A program made the position numbers and the translations under genes. The notes below the pieces were generated by a model that searched no databases, was not told where the DNA came from, and saw nothing but the letters and a program-made list of their open reading frames with translations. This document shows, one piece after another, positions 13,005 through 24,333 of a stretch of 64,000 nucleotides of DNA (within the stretch, counting starts at the first letter, position 1; every line of letters begins with the position of its first letter). The DNA comes from Pelodera strongyloides (taxonomy: Eukaryota > Nematoda > Chromadorea > Rhabditida > Rhabditidae): NCBI GenBank assembly GCA_036852015.1, contig JAANDG010000196.1, forward strand, positions 170,283-234,282, given 5' to 3'.

Positions 13005-13175
13005 TTAAAGCGAAATGCTAGCCTCTTTGGAAAATTTGCATATGATAAGCAAATCCTATGTATCCTATGCTACTTTTGTACGATTGCCGTGGACGATCGT
13101 ACAAAATTAGCATAGGATACATAGGATTTGCTTCTCATATGCAAATTTTCCAAAGAGGCTAGCATTTCGCTTTAA
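13005..13175. mobile_element. fold-back element, TTAAAGCGAAATGCTAGCC ends
   Basis: Perfect-looking arms of about 75 bases: TTAAAGCGAAATGCTAGCC on the left and GGCTAGCATTTCGCTTTAA on the right, with a small loop near 13090. A partial copy of the arm (TTTGCATAGGATACATAGGA) lies at about 53955. Confidence 0.85.
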
Positions 13176-13627
13176 AGGGAGAGGCCCACGAGAAGAAAGT
13201 TGTCCTCAATTTATTTGTACAGAATGTCCGGTACTTCAGAAATATTTCAGTGAAAACCGCATTGTTTGAAGCCTAGAACGCACAGAGTTATTCCCCGTCA
13301 AACAGTTCGGCCAGGTACCGTAGTCAGCAACGTCAAAATTCGTTTTTACGGTTAATATCCGTTCATTTGCATTCTTTCTCTACATAATAATGGTCAAACG
13401 AATAAAGATCATTCCTACGTTTATAAAGAGGCGTTTCCAATACAGTAATGCCCTAAAAGCGCAAAAATTGTTTCTGGCTACGGTACCTGGCCGAACTGTT
13501 TGCCGGAGAATAACTCAGTGAGTTCTAGGCTTCAAGCATCGCGGTTTTCACAGTAATATTTCTGAAATTTCGGACACTGTACAAATAAATTGAGGAAAAC
13601 TTTTTCTCGTGGGCCTCTCCCTTTAAA
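13172..13627. mobile_element. fold-back element, TTTAAAGGGAGAGGCCCACG ends
   Basis: Arms begin TTTAAAGGGAGAGGCCCACG and end CGTGGGCCTCTCCCTTTAAA, with the pairing extending to about 13390 from each side. It shares its terminal TTTAAA with the hairpin on its left and with the one on its right. Confidence 0.85.
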
Positions 13628-14214
13628 GGGTGAGGTCCACCTCAGAAAACAAAAAAGTTATTATTTTTATTAGATTCCCCGTGTCTGTATCTACCAGAAT
13701 AACTAAAACAAATTTGACAGAAAATTATTTCCAACGAAATATGAGCAAAAAATGGTCCAGCTTGAGTACCTCGGATTACGGTAGCCTGGTATCCTTTTTA
13801 CATGTTGGTTGAGAAGAAAAAAATTTTGAAAAATTTTCGAAAAAAATTACAAACAAAAAATATGTTCTAAAATAACTACAACGCAATACAAATGACGAAG
13901 ACGGGATTAATTGTGCTTTGTTTAGCTTGGCAAAAAAAATAAAACGCATGGTTTTAAAAAAGCAACAAACGCACAGCCATAATCCCGCCCTTTCATTGTC
14001 CCCAAACAACGGTAGCGAGAGCGCGGTTTATCATGCACCACACCCCATCGACGCCTATCGTAAAGATGGTACTGGAGGGCTATTTTTTGCTCCATATTTC
14101 GTTGGAAATAATTTTCTGCCAAATTCGTTTTAGTTATTCTGGTAGATACAGACACGGGGAATCTAATAAAAATAATAACTTTTTTTGTTTTCTGAGGTGG
14201 ACCTCACCCTTTAA
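13622..14214. mobile_element. fold-back element, TTTAAAGGGTGAGGTCCACC ends
   Basis: Inverted repeat starting TTTAAAGGGTGAGGTCCACC and ending GGTGGACCTCACCCTTTAA. Arms of about 150 bases flank a less symmetric centre. The ORFs on both strands here are readings of the arms. Confidence 0.85.
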
Positions 14215-14465
14215 GGCGCTCCCCTTGCCTAGCTTAGGACGGACGTTTCGCTATGTAATCTCTGTATTCCGTCTTCCCTACATTCGACAAATGGTCACTT
14301 CCCCGCCCTCTACCCTCTACTACTCACTACGGGACACATCGGCCAAGAGACACCGTCCTGGATTGGAACTATAATGAAGATCCCCGACTTCTGGAAAAAA
14401 CGGGACCCTGGATTCTATGTGTGATGATTGTATGTCTGAATAAAGTGGTATTCATAAAAAAAATT

Positions 14466-15145
14466 TAAGCTGTATTAATAGAATGTGTATTCCTCATTAA
14501 GGAAACAACAACAAAAATTGTTAAAAGTTTCCCATTTAAAAGAAAATGATTTTCAAAGTTCACCTTTTCCATAGTAAACGCGTTTACTGACACCCTGGCT
14601 TACACGGCAGTTCTGATGGAGCAAAAATTTAGCATATGTGTGCATACTGCATACATCGGCATATAGCATGCAACAGCGACATATTTGCATGCAAATCAAA
14701 ATATTCGAATTTACATATTCAGTCGCCTACTCAAATTCATGTCTGGTGTGGAAACTCTAGTTTCGCAGTTGTTTTGCTCATTTTGAGTGTCTACATATTC
14801 CCTTTAAAGGGAATATGTAGGCCCTTTTTGAAGTTGAGCTGTATTAATAGAATGCGTGTTGCCCATTAAGGAAACAATAACAAAAGTTGTCTACAATTAC
14901 CCACTTAAAAGAAAATCAATTACAAAGCTCGCCTTTTCCATAGTAAACGCTAATTCGGAACCCTTGCATAAATTTGGGTCCGATTGAATAAATTTCAGTT
15001 TAAATCGGCAAATAGCAAGATTCAAGATGCAGCGCATTCCAATTTCGTATTTACATATTCAGTCGCCTATTTAAATTAACGTCTGGTATGGAAACGCTAG
15101 TTTCGCTTTTTTTTTGCTCATTTTGAGTGCCTACATATTCGCTTT
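14466..15145. repeat. tandem duplication, unit about 360 bp
   Basis: Two diverged copies start AGCTGTATTAATAGAATG (about 14469 and 14831). Each contains CCTTTTCCATAGTAAACGC, TTACATATTCAGTCGCCTA and a terminal GAGTG-CTACATATTC segment. No coding capacity. Confidence 0.7.
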
Positions 15146-15751
15146 AATTCATAGTCTACAACGACGTTTTTTCTGTGGCTTCGGCAATTATTCCGTTTTC
15201 CTGTGTTATTTACGAAAGTCATTTACTGATACACATGCTCACGAAAACCAAGATGTCGGATCTTTCCCAGGGTGTATTAATTGTAAGGGGTTAACAGAAT
15301 GCAATCTGAAAATACGCAGCACCTATCGAATAAGTGTATATCAAACCCGGACTCCAAAAATAAAGAACCATATAATTTTTTTAGTGATCTGTTTATTAAC
15401 ATGACACAGGCGACACGACACGCGTAAAATACCGTTTTCTGTTTTCTATCATGTAGCTAAACCACCGTAGCCAATGAGCGAAAATCATTATGTTGCCGCG
15501 AAAGTGCATTTTTAAACAGATTTATGCGCATAATACTTTCTTTTCCTTTCATTATTTCCTTTCCTTTTCCAAAATAATACTTTCAAGTGATTGTTTTTTC
15601 CTCTAGTAATTTATCTTTTGTTTCAACTGTTTCTTCTTCATTTCTGAAAGTGAATTCATTGTTTCCTACGAAGAGAATATCTGCAACATTCAGGTCTTGT
15701 TTGTTTGACGACCCTTGCTCGTCTGATCGAAGTGATACGGCGATCGCTAGG
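15146..15751. other. repeat copy and probable ataxin-3 upstream region
   Basis: About 15180-15270 repeats a sequence also found near 8610-8710. The last 100 bases contain a possible splice acceptor GCAACATTCAG (about 15692) ahead of the ataxin-3 start codon. It could serve trans-splicing or a 5' UTR intron. No promoter motif is clear. Confidence 0.35.
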
Positions 15752-18700
15752 ATGGATTCAATATTTTTCGAGCGGGTAACAATTTTACCATTTCGGCGGC
15801 GCTCTATGTTTGACAATGTTCACTGGGGTAAAATTGAAGAATACTACCCCACTGAATAAAACTACCCAAATTTGAAATATACTACCCCAAATGTATGGGG
15901 GTAGCATTTTGTAACATGCAAAGTACAACCCCACCATTGAAGAACAATACCCCTTTTGACATTTTATCACCCCAGTCAAGGGGGTAGTAAATTGTAAGAA
16001 AGGGGTAGTGTTCTTCATTGGTGGGGTAGTTTTCTTCTCTTCTATAGAGGGGTAGTGTTCAGTGTTCTTCAATGGCGGGGTAGCGATCTTCAAACCCTAG
16101 GTAATCTTGAACTACGCTAAACCCCCTACATGTGAAAATACTACCCCCTTCTTACAAAATATTACCCCCACCCATTGGCTTTAACTACCCCGTGCGCAAA
16201 ATTACAAAATACTACCCCTACCAATTGAATATGACTACCCCACCATTGAATATGACTACCCCACCATTGAATATGACTACCCCACCATTGCATATGACTA
16301 CCCCACCAATTGAATATCACTACCCCACTAGAAAGGGGGTAGTATTTTGTAAAGACTGGGGGTAGTATTTTGTAAAATGGGGGTAATATTTTTCAAAAAG
16401 GGGTAGTGTTCTTCAATCCGGGGGGTAGTGTTCTTCAATTCTACCGTTCACTGGTTCGCGCGATTCGTTGAGCGTTGATTTTGCGTTGCAATTTGAAACT
16501 AGCGAAGTGAACACTTGGGATTGTCGCCTTCCGATCCACTTACACACGGAACAACTGTCTTTTTGGAACGGTTCCTGATGCGTGTATTGCTTACTCCATC
16601 CGCTGTATCCTTTAAACATTTCAGCAAGAAGCAGCTTTGTGTGCCCAACATGCGCTTAACATGTTGTTGCAAGGACCGTATTTCAGTCCGATTGAGTTGT
16701 CCGAGATCGCTTATCGCCTTGACAGGTTGTTTAAATTTAAATTATTTCCTTCCGTTCTACCCCAGTAAATACCTTGTTACTTGTTTAAAGGGCACTTAAT
16801 ACTCAAAAACAGACTGTAAAATTCTGAGACTCGATGCTGAGTTTTGAAACAATCACATTCATATGCTTGTTGTTTTGTGGTCACCACGTTACGATCACCA
16901 CTGTTGCATGCCATTATCATTATTCTATAAACAATTAATGTTACATGTTATTATTTTGTAAGCATTTTATCGTAAACGGATATTGAATGTTTAACTGGGC
17001 TGGCTCGTATTATTTATGATTTTATGAACAGTAATGTTTTTTTGCGTATTTGTAGTTCGTAGTGTGTAATTAATAATTTAGGGAAGAAAATGGTGTTCTC
17101 GAGGCAAATGCGCAAAACGCCGTCAGTGTGAACATGAACGAAAGTGGATATTTTTCTGTGCAGGTAACCCTGCATCCAGCTAGTTCTCAGTTATCTCTTT
17201 GATTTTTTCTAAGTGATACGATTTACTATTTTGCCAAATATTAACCTTTTACGCTCATATTGACGGGTTAAAAAGTTGCGCAGAAAAGTATTCAGAGACG
17301 ATATGACGAGTAATCATATTTATTAAAGACTGAGGTCAAGAAGTGGGGAAAATTTTCATACCCTTCCACCAAAATTGGACGTTTTTGTGTCCCTATAGAG
17401 GTCAACCTTTCCATCATTTTTGCACTTTTCCACGAATTTTCCTAAATTTACAAGAAAAGGGGCGTGGTTTAGACACCCTTCCACCAAATTTTACCCACTT
17501 TCCATGAATTTTTGGCGTTCCGGTTCCGGACTACCGAAAACAATTTCCAGCACTTCTTGACCTATGATTAAAGATTAAATATTTTACAAGTAAAATCAAA
17601 TACGATGTTTTGGTGAAAGAAATTTCATGCATGCCCAATATAGGTCATCTCTGAGGCATTGAAGCCATTTGCTTTGGAACTAACTTCCATCGATCATCCG
17701 ACTGCTGCAGACGTGAAAGCTAACCCATTGTAAGTTTCTTTTATTTTTTTGGTTATTTAAGTCAAGTTTTAAATCACATCACACCGTTGTCTTTATCTTA
17801 TTCATTGCGGTCTTAATTTTTTTTTGACTAGTGGCCGCTTTTTCCCCGTTGTTCGGCAGTGATGTGCTGTTCTATTGCGTGGAGTTCGACAGGACGCGGA
17901 ACTTATGCCTGTTCATGTTGTGTTTTCATTGTTATTCATCCCATATCCACTTATTACTAAATCAAATCAAATATCATATCCTTGTTTAGAGCGTCAAAGG
18001 CATTTATTTGCAACATGCAAGAACACTGGTTTACCCTTCGTAAATTCGGTGCCCAGTGGTTCTGTTTAAATTCCGTGAAAGCTGGACCCGAATTGCTCTC
18101 CGACACTTACTTGGGCCTCTATCTGCATCAACTGCGAACGGAAGGTGTGTATCATAGCATTTATTGCTTTGACTCATAATTAAAGCGAAATACAGGCCGA
18201 AACGCATCGCGTACCCCCGCTTTCTTATGCATCATATGCAAATGAGCGTAAATTAGAATAAAAATAGACCCCAATTCGAGCCCTCTTAGCATAACTGCAT
18301 GAGAATGCAGATGTTTGAGATGCGTTTCAAAAACTGGCTGGTATTTCGCTTTGAGGGGTTTCCGTTTTCTTCTCGTAAGAACAAGAGTCAGAACTGCTAA
18401 GTAAATGGGCATAGAACAATGCGTAAAAACACGAAACGCTCACGGACCACGGAATTACCTTCGGATTGGCACACACCACCCTCCGATCAGTGAACTAAAT
18501 TGTCCACATCCATTTGCTCAAGTGATTTATGCCCTCATGCCTCCTGTCTAGGAATGAAGAATGAATTTCTCTTTTTAGGTTATTCTATCTTTGTTGTGCG
18601 TGGAATTCTGCCCGACTGCGAAGCCGATCATCTTATTGCTTTATGCCCGGTCCAAGCTCCTCCGCCTGCATCACAAACCTCGAAAGAAAAGAAGGCGAGC

Positions 18701-20567
18701 CACTTTTTTTTATTACTATCTTTGGTTTATCGTTTATGTTTCGTTCGCATGTTTCGTTTTATGCCGCATTTTACAGTGAGGTCATTGGTCATTCCATAAG
18801 ATTTGCAGGTTAGTTATGTGTTTTGTTATGTTTCTGGATTTATTGCTTTCACTTTTCCTTAAAGTCTTAAAGCGAAATACCGGCCGGGTTTTGAAACGCA
18901 TAGCGATAGCGGTCAACTGCAATCGTATGCATTTATGCGAAGTGGGGTCTATTTTTTATGCTAAATTATGCTCGTTTGCGTATGACGTATAATAATGTTG
19001 GTGTACGTGTACTCGATGCGTTTCAAAAACCGACCGGTATTTCGCTTTAATGTACGTTTTGCAGAAAGATGGCGGAATGGGTATTGGCCGTAGACTGGGC
19101 ACCATGATGGACACCGTGGTGAATTCTGTGATGGGTCCACCGCTAACTGTGAATGATGATGAGGATAGGCAACTTGCCGAAGCTCTAGCACTTAGTGTCT
19201 CTGATGATCAACGTAAGCTTTCCTTTTTTAAACCCACACATTAGTACTTTTGTACTTTACCGGGAACGTTTATGGGTAGAGTAGTAGGTGTGAAGAATAT
19301 TACAATTGAGAGTGTTGAATAATTAAACATATTCCATTTTCAGTAATGTGAATTTGATTGGGTTCACAAATTATGCCCCACCGGCCCACCATTCTATTAA
19401 TGATTAGTCATTTAGTCTTTTATTTTAGATACGTCTGATGAAGGTGGAACGGGAGTAAATGCGGATGATGACGAATTAAAGAGGGCCCTTCAGTTGTCTC
19501 TGCAAGCTACAAATGGCCAGGACATCGAGGTGAGCTCATTCGATTTTGGAGGTAAATATCAGGGTACTGTACACAGGAAAAAACGTGCACTGGACAAATG
19601 AAATGCACCTCCATAGACATACTTTTTACTTTATACAAAAATATAAAAATCCTGTGCTCGTTGCTCTTTTATACAGGAGGGGTATACAGTTACGTATAAT
19701 AGGAGGAAATACAATGGTGGACGTTATGTTGCGAATTTCATTTGTCCAGTGCACTTTTTTTTCCGCGAATCCGCGTACAGTACCGGGTATTCGTGCCCGT
19801 GCCCAACGCGATCCATGGACCCATCAGTGTTGTGTTTGGCTGTTTGATTGCTGTTATCTTTTGTTATTATTATTTATTTTTCCTCTGTATTGAACGACAC
19901 ACTTTTAGGAACAAGATCGTTTGATGCAGATTGCGCTAATGAAAAGTATGGACCAATCGGAAAGTGTCCAAGTTAGGGACGTTCCGATACGGGTATGAGG
20001 ATTCCTTATCCTTATTCTTATTGAATTTGTTAATGATTATTTATATTTATTTGTTTCGTAGTGTAGTGTTTGTCTGTTTTTGAAAGCCTAGCATGTAGTG
20101 TGTGTGTAATTTTTCGTCAGTCAGTGCCTTGTACGTGTACCTTTGTTTGCTTTGCATTTTTGCATATCAAACAATGTAATAATGGTAGTCGTACCGTACT
20201 TTACTTGAATACTTGGTCTCTTGGTCATTGGTGCCCGAAAGCATTATGCTTTGTACGAACCAAGCTGCATCAAAAACTATTGATCAGACCTCAGACCAAC
20301 TACCTCCGGAGACTGTTGTCAGTTTATATATTTGAGTGAAACCGTGCAACTTGCAACACATTTGTATTTTATGTGTCCTCCTCAACTAAGACTAAGAGAC
20401 AAGAGACCATCTCCAAATTTACGCACGGAAATTGTACCCTGAAATTATTTTAGAGAATTGAATCGGGTGCTGAAGCTGCACTTGCGGAGCCTGTTCCCGT
20501 TGGTGGGGAGACTGAACTCGACCGCGTCAGAAGACAAAGGGAAGCTTTTCTCAATAGGTTTAATTAA
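15752..20567 (+). CDS. atx-3: ataxin-3, Josephin-domain deubiquitinase
   Basis: A cysteine protease that trims ubiquitin chains and works with the p97/VCP segregase in protein quality control. Ten exons: 15752-15775, 16625-16725, 17082-17163, 17644-17729, 17990-18144, 18579-18694, 19065-19212, 19429-19529, 19909-19992, 20454-20567. All phases agree and give 336 residues; human ataxin-3 has about 360. The protein opens MDSIFFERQEAALCAQHALN, which places Gln9 and catalytic Cys14. EHWFTLRKFGAQWFCLNS supplies His110 and Asn125, so the catalytic set is intact. Three ubiquitin-interacting motifs follow (about 221-237, 250-264, 272-286; e.g. DELKRALQLSLQ). The C-terminus has a basic RVRRQREAF segment like the VCP-binding region, with no polyglutamine. 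The intron at 18695-19064 appears to be GC-AG. Introns carry mobile elements. Confidence 0.93.
15830..16440. repeat. ACTACCCC / GGGGTAGT repeat field in ataxin-3 intron 1
   Basis: About 600 bases built from the octamer ACTACCCC and its complement GGGGTAGT, many copies in both orientations, so the strand could fold on itself. Within it (about 16215-16325) a 21-bp unit with CCCCACCATTGAATATGACT is repeated about five times in tandem. Confidence 0.8.
18181..18355. mobile_element. MITE, TTAAAGCGAAATAC...GGCCGG family, copy 1
   Basis: Terminal inverted repeats TAAAGCGAAATACAGGCCG and CTGGCTGGTATTTCGCTTT, with an inner GCGTTTCAAAAAC match. The AT-rich core contains TATGCAAATGAGCGTAA. It lies in ataxin-3 intron 5. 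The left terminus has a small deletion relative to other copies. Confidence 0.75.
18865..19050. mobile_element. MITE, same family, copy 2
   Basis: Left end TTAAAGCGAAATACCGGCCG and right end CGACCGGTATTTCGCTTTAA, with AAACGCAT and ATGCGTTT just inside. It lies in the GC-AG intron of ataxin-3 and ends 14 bases before the acceptor. Confidence 0.8.
19565..19785. repeat. hairpin element in ataxin-3 intron 8
   Basis: Inverted repeat with arms around ACTGTACACAGGAAAAAACG and CAGTGCACTTTTTTTTCC. A TGCACTGGACAAATGAAATG core pairs with CATTTGTCCAGTGCAC. Non-coding. Confidence 0.65.
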
Positions 20568-21712
20568 GCACTGCCTTAGTGTTAGTGATTAGTGCCTTAT
20601 TTACTTCATTAATCCCGGTTCTTGTTTGTACACGCGTGCACTGGTGATTTTGTAATCTGTATTGTATGGGATTATATGGGATTATGTTTTTTTAAAATGT
20701 GATATATCCTTGAACACGAAACCCTTGCAAATTAGAGTTGGGAGATCAGGAGTGAACGATATTTGACTTCTAGACATAAAACCTGATTCAATGCATTTTG
20801 CTTCGTATTTTCCAAGAAACGATCATTACTCATTACCTCAAACTTGAAAATAATTTACTCCAACTATCCAATTATCCAAAGAGAGATACATATTTTTGTA
20901 ACTGTTGACTGTTCGAAAATCCGATATCCATCGAAATTATATAATGGTGCTATGCTCGAAAATCCAATAGCCAACATGACCAAAGCAATACATAAGTGTG
21001 TTATCTCTGTAAAATTAAGGCTAGAACTATTTGTACATATAATATTGTTTTGCATTGTTTTGGTCATGCTAGTGATGGTTCATCCTTGCCTTACTTACTG
21101 CTTTGCTTGTGTTGTTTATTTTATTTTATGTACCGCATATCATACTTGTGTCTTGCTATTCTGTAATTTATCAAGTTTCTATAATATTGCGAGGTCAATT
21201 TTGATCCGGGTAGTTTTGTGTGGGTGTGAGCACATTATGATATGAAGAAATAATGCATCAATCTGTAAATAAGGGTTTATTTATGCATGATTAATCTTAG
21301 GCTTAAGTTTTTTGTAATAAATACTTATTTCTCTTGATTGTCAATAATCAATACGAACAGCATTGGTTGAAGATCCATCAATATATGTCTATGTCGATTG
21401 TGATTTCGATAATTTCTCGATTTCTCCATTGCTCTCGTCCTTTTAAGTTTAACTTAACTCACCCAGTTTATTGTTAGCGTCTAAAGTATTTTATTAAAGT
21501 GGTATTATGTCGCGTGGTTTTGGAATTATGATGGACAATTGCGCTCCCATGCATGTGTTACATGCAAATTGTTTTCCATTTTGCGCTTAGGGGCTCAGAC
21601 ATTTGCATAGAATGCATGGAAATGCAGTTGTCCAGCATGCGTTTCGCAATTCGTGTGTCATACCGCTTTAAATACCAATAATACAACTGTTGCTTCAGAG
21701 CGGTTGACTACG
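20568..21712. other. intergenic, with one hairpin repeat
   Basis: No exons recognised between the ataxin-3 stop and the next start. At 21497-21672 there is an inverted repeat with TAAAGTGGTATTATGTCGCG at the left and GTGTCATACCGCTTTA at the right, plus a GGACAATTG/AGTTGTCC core. It belongs to the dispersed family also seen near 1860, 26266 and 54340. Confidence 0.5.
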
Positions 21713-23925
21713 ATGGATTCATCTGGTGAGAGCGGCCCGGGATCACTTCAACAACAAGTTGGTTTTTTATTATTATCGGGTTATTGTGTTATTTCGTTCT
21801 CGACATTAGAAGTTGTACAATTATCAGGAAGTTGACAGTGATCACTTTGAGGCTTTTGAGTGGAAACCACTAAACTTATTTTCTTTGTGCCTTTATCTTA
21901 TCCTTTGTGTATTGTTAGTATTTCCTAGCATGTAAGGTTTGAATATATCTTTCCTTTTTCTCTGCGAATGGCTGGTTAGAATATGGCACGCTCTTGCAGA
22001 AGTAGAACGTTAGAAACTAAATTTATATTCTCTTTGCGTGGATGCAAAATGCAATTTATACTTATGAATTTATGCAATAATGAACTTTGCTTCAGAACTT
22101 GGATTCCGTTGTCGTCTCTAAATCTCCAAAAATCTCGCGATTACAACAACTGGTCATGTGCGATGACGATGAATTGACACCGGGTATGATGTGTACTTTT
22201 TTTACTTGAATACGTGGTCTGACTGTAATTAATGGCTGTAGATTACTGCATTGCTCGATGTACTGCTGGCCTGACACAGACTTCACGAAACTGGTGTTTG
22301 ATGAGGAAACGATGTTTCCTATAGCTGTTTGACAACTAACATTCTGTAGGAACCAGGGTATGTGACTGTACGGTGTGTTCCTTTTGTTTGTAAAAAGGTA
22401 AAGCTAAAAGACTAGAGAGTGGAACTTGTGGAATCGCCTGCACTGAAGGTGACTTACTACTTACGACGGCTTGCAGTTTTGCATGTTTGATTTGCGAAAC
22501 ATGTTTGAGTTCGTTCCAGGATCGCGTAGAATCTTTGGACAAGGTATCTTGGAGTGTATCTACCGTAACCCAGCACTGCTGCTGTTATCATATAACAATA
22601 TATATGTTGAGAACACGATTCTGTTTCGCAGTTTTGCTTAGTCTAAGTATGGTGGTGGCATTTGGATTGGTTGCATATTCACTAGCACTCGCATGTTTCC
22701 TTTGTCAAGGCTGTGCATTTTGGTTGATTATGATTTCAGATGACTCGGATAGTGGTTCTTTAAAACAAAACGATTCGGAACTGTTAATGAACGAGGAGGG
22801 ACACTTGCCCACTACCAGATTAGGTTTGTTTTAGCTTGAAGGAGTGATGTTTTGCATAAGTCTCGTGCCGGACTCCAATTTTTCAAGATTTGAAGGCTGG
22901 TCGCTGTAGCACGGTTAGTGATTTTACTCTCTATTTGCATGATTTCTTCATAGAAATCGTAGAATTCGCCCAAAAAGTTTGCCACATTTTGAGTCGATCT
23001 GTCGACAGACCAGACCTTTTTTCTTGCTGCATACCTGCTTGACAGATAATTTTGTTGCAACGTTTACCACTACCAGTATCATCATTGGTATCGGTATTGT
23101 AAGCAAAGCAAGGTTATGGATATTTCTATGACTGCAAGTTTGGTAAGTTTGGTTCATTTAGGACAAGCACTTGACCACCTACTGGTTTCTTGGACACAGT
23201 TGATGTCGAATACCACACAGCATGAGACACAAACCCCGCCGACCGTCGATCACGTAAAAGAAGTGGCTGAAGTGTACACAAAAGGAGTATGTTGTTTGTT
23301 TGTTTATTGATCTGGCCTTTGTCTTTCGATCCTCACGTCATCTGTATAGGTGTACGGGTAACTCTGACCGAATCAGCATCTTATATTCAGCTTCAGCTAG
23401 ACGTTCCAAAATTTTACCTGCTAGCTGCTAGGTAACTTTTTTCGTGTGACATGTTCTGAGTCAATCCGCTTAAACAATTTTTTTTTGCATTTTGCTTATT
23501 TTACTATGTTATTCCGACTGTCTGTTTTAGTTCAACGACGCGTGCAATGAACTGAACTCGGAATTCACGCGAGCGGCTCTACAGTGGCAATTTGAACATC
23601 CGGATGAAGCGCTCAAGATGGTCAGATTTTTTTAAATGTTTCCTTTTATATAATAATAATATTGATCTAGATAGACGTTGTTTCTGGCTGGGCGTGAATC
23701 CTTCCTAGGAAATTGGGAATAATTAATTGACATTTCGTAATCGAAAGAGTTCTCTGTGCATTGTGAACGAGTCCCACAGTGCCCTGAAGGACATTACATT
23801 CGACCACAATATTTCAGCGTGCCAAAGACTACAGTGACGGTATTACTCGACAAACAGTGTTACTTGGACGTGTGCCTGGTGCATTGGAAAGAAGAGCGGA
23901 GGAGTTTTTCTTGAATCCAAACTAA
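21713..23925 (+). CDS. unrecognised helical protein
   Basis: Family not recognised. The start codon lies 15 bases after the acceptor TGTTGCTTCAG, consistent with trans-splicing. Model: 21713-21757, 22096-22183, 22520-22543 (weak), 22740-22823, 22861-22899 (weak), 22954-22992 (weak), 23162-23286, 23531-23620, 23818-23925. It encodes roughly 200 residues; phases agree throughout. The N-terminal half is acidic and serine-rich with no globular signature. The C-terminal half looks helical, from ALDHLLVSWTQLM through VKEVAEVYTKG to a final RVPGALERRAEEFFLNPN. There is no signal peptide or membrane segment. The last three exons are the most secure. Position between ataxin-3 and CLASRP on one strand suggests possible cotranscription, not a shared function. 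Confidence 0.6.
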
Positions 23926-24323
23926 GATTTCCCCTTTTATTTATTTTGACCTTATTGTAAGAATTGAGGTCATGTATTCGCGACCAACGGGTGTTTTTAT
24001 TCATGCATCATTCATATATATTTTGTTTTATATCAAGTAAATAAGCATTTCAAGTATTATCTTGTGATATCAGCTTGTTTATGTGATGTGGTGTAGAATT
24101 CACCATTGTTACCTGCTAGTTATCAACTGTCATTGATTTTCGATTGTTTTATATTTATGAATGTTTTAATTTGTTTCTACGATATCTGCAGTAGTTTTTA
24201 CTTTGTACAAATTGTACATTGTATTGCTGGAGCGTGGACTTAATTCATGAGTGCATGTTTTTAATTGAATCGTTGAATGTTAGTTTATAAGACTTGAATT
24301 GCATAACTATGAAGTATTTTATT

Positions 24324-24333
24324 TATTTCAGTC
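24324..24333 (+). promoter_or_regulatory. probable trans-splice acceptor before CLASRP
   Basis: The polypyrimidine run and AG (TTTATTTCAG) end two bases before the ATG. No matching upstream 5' exon of this gene is visible, and the previous stop codon is about 400 bases upstream, so a spliced leader is the likely donor. Confidence 0.5.

Noticed and set aside
12447..14214. CRISPR-like array
   Set aside because: The repeats are inverted arms of eukaryotic hairpin elements, with no short direct repeats and spacers.
20844..21245. 133-codon ORF with hydrophobic stretches after ataxin-3
   Set aside because: Cysteine- and isoleucine-rich translation of AT-rich intergenic DNA; no acceptor, no family motif, and part of it is a palindromic segment also open on the other strand.
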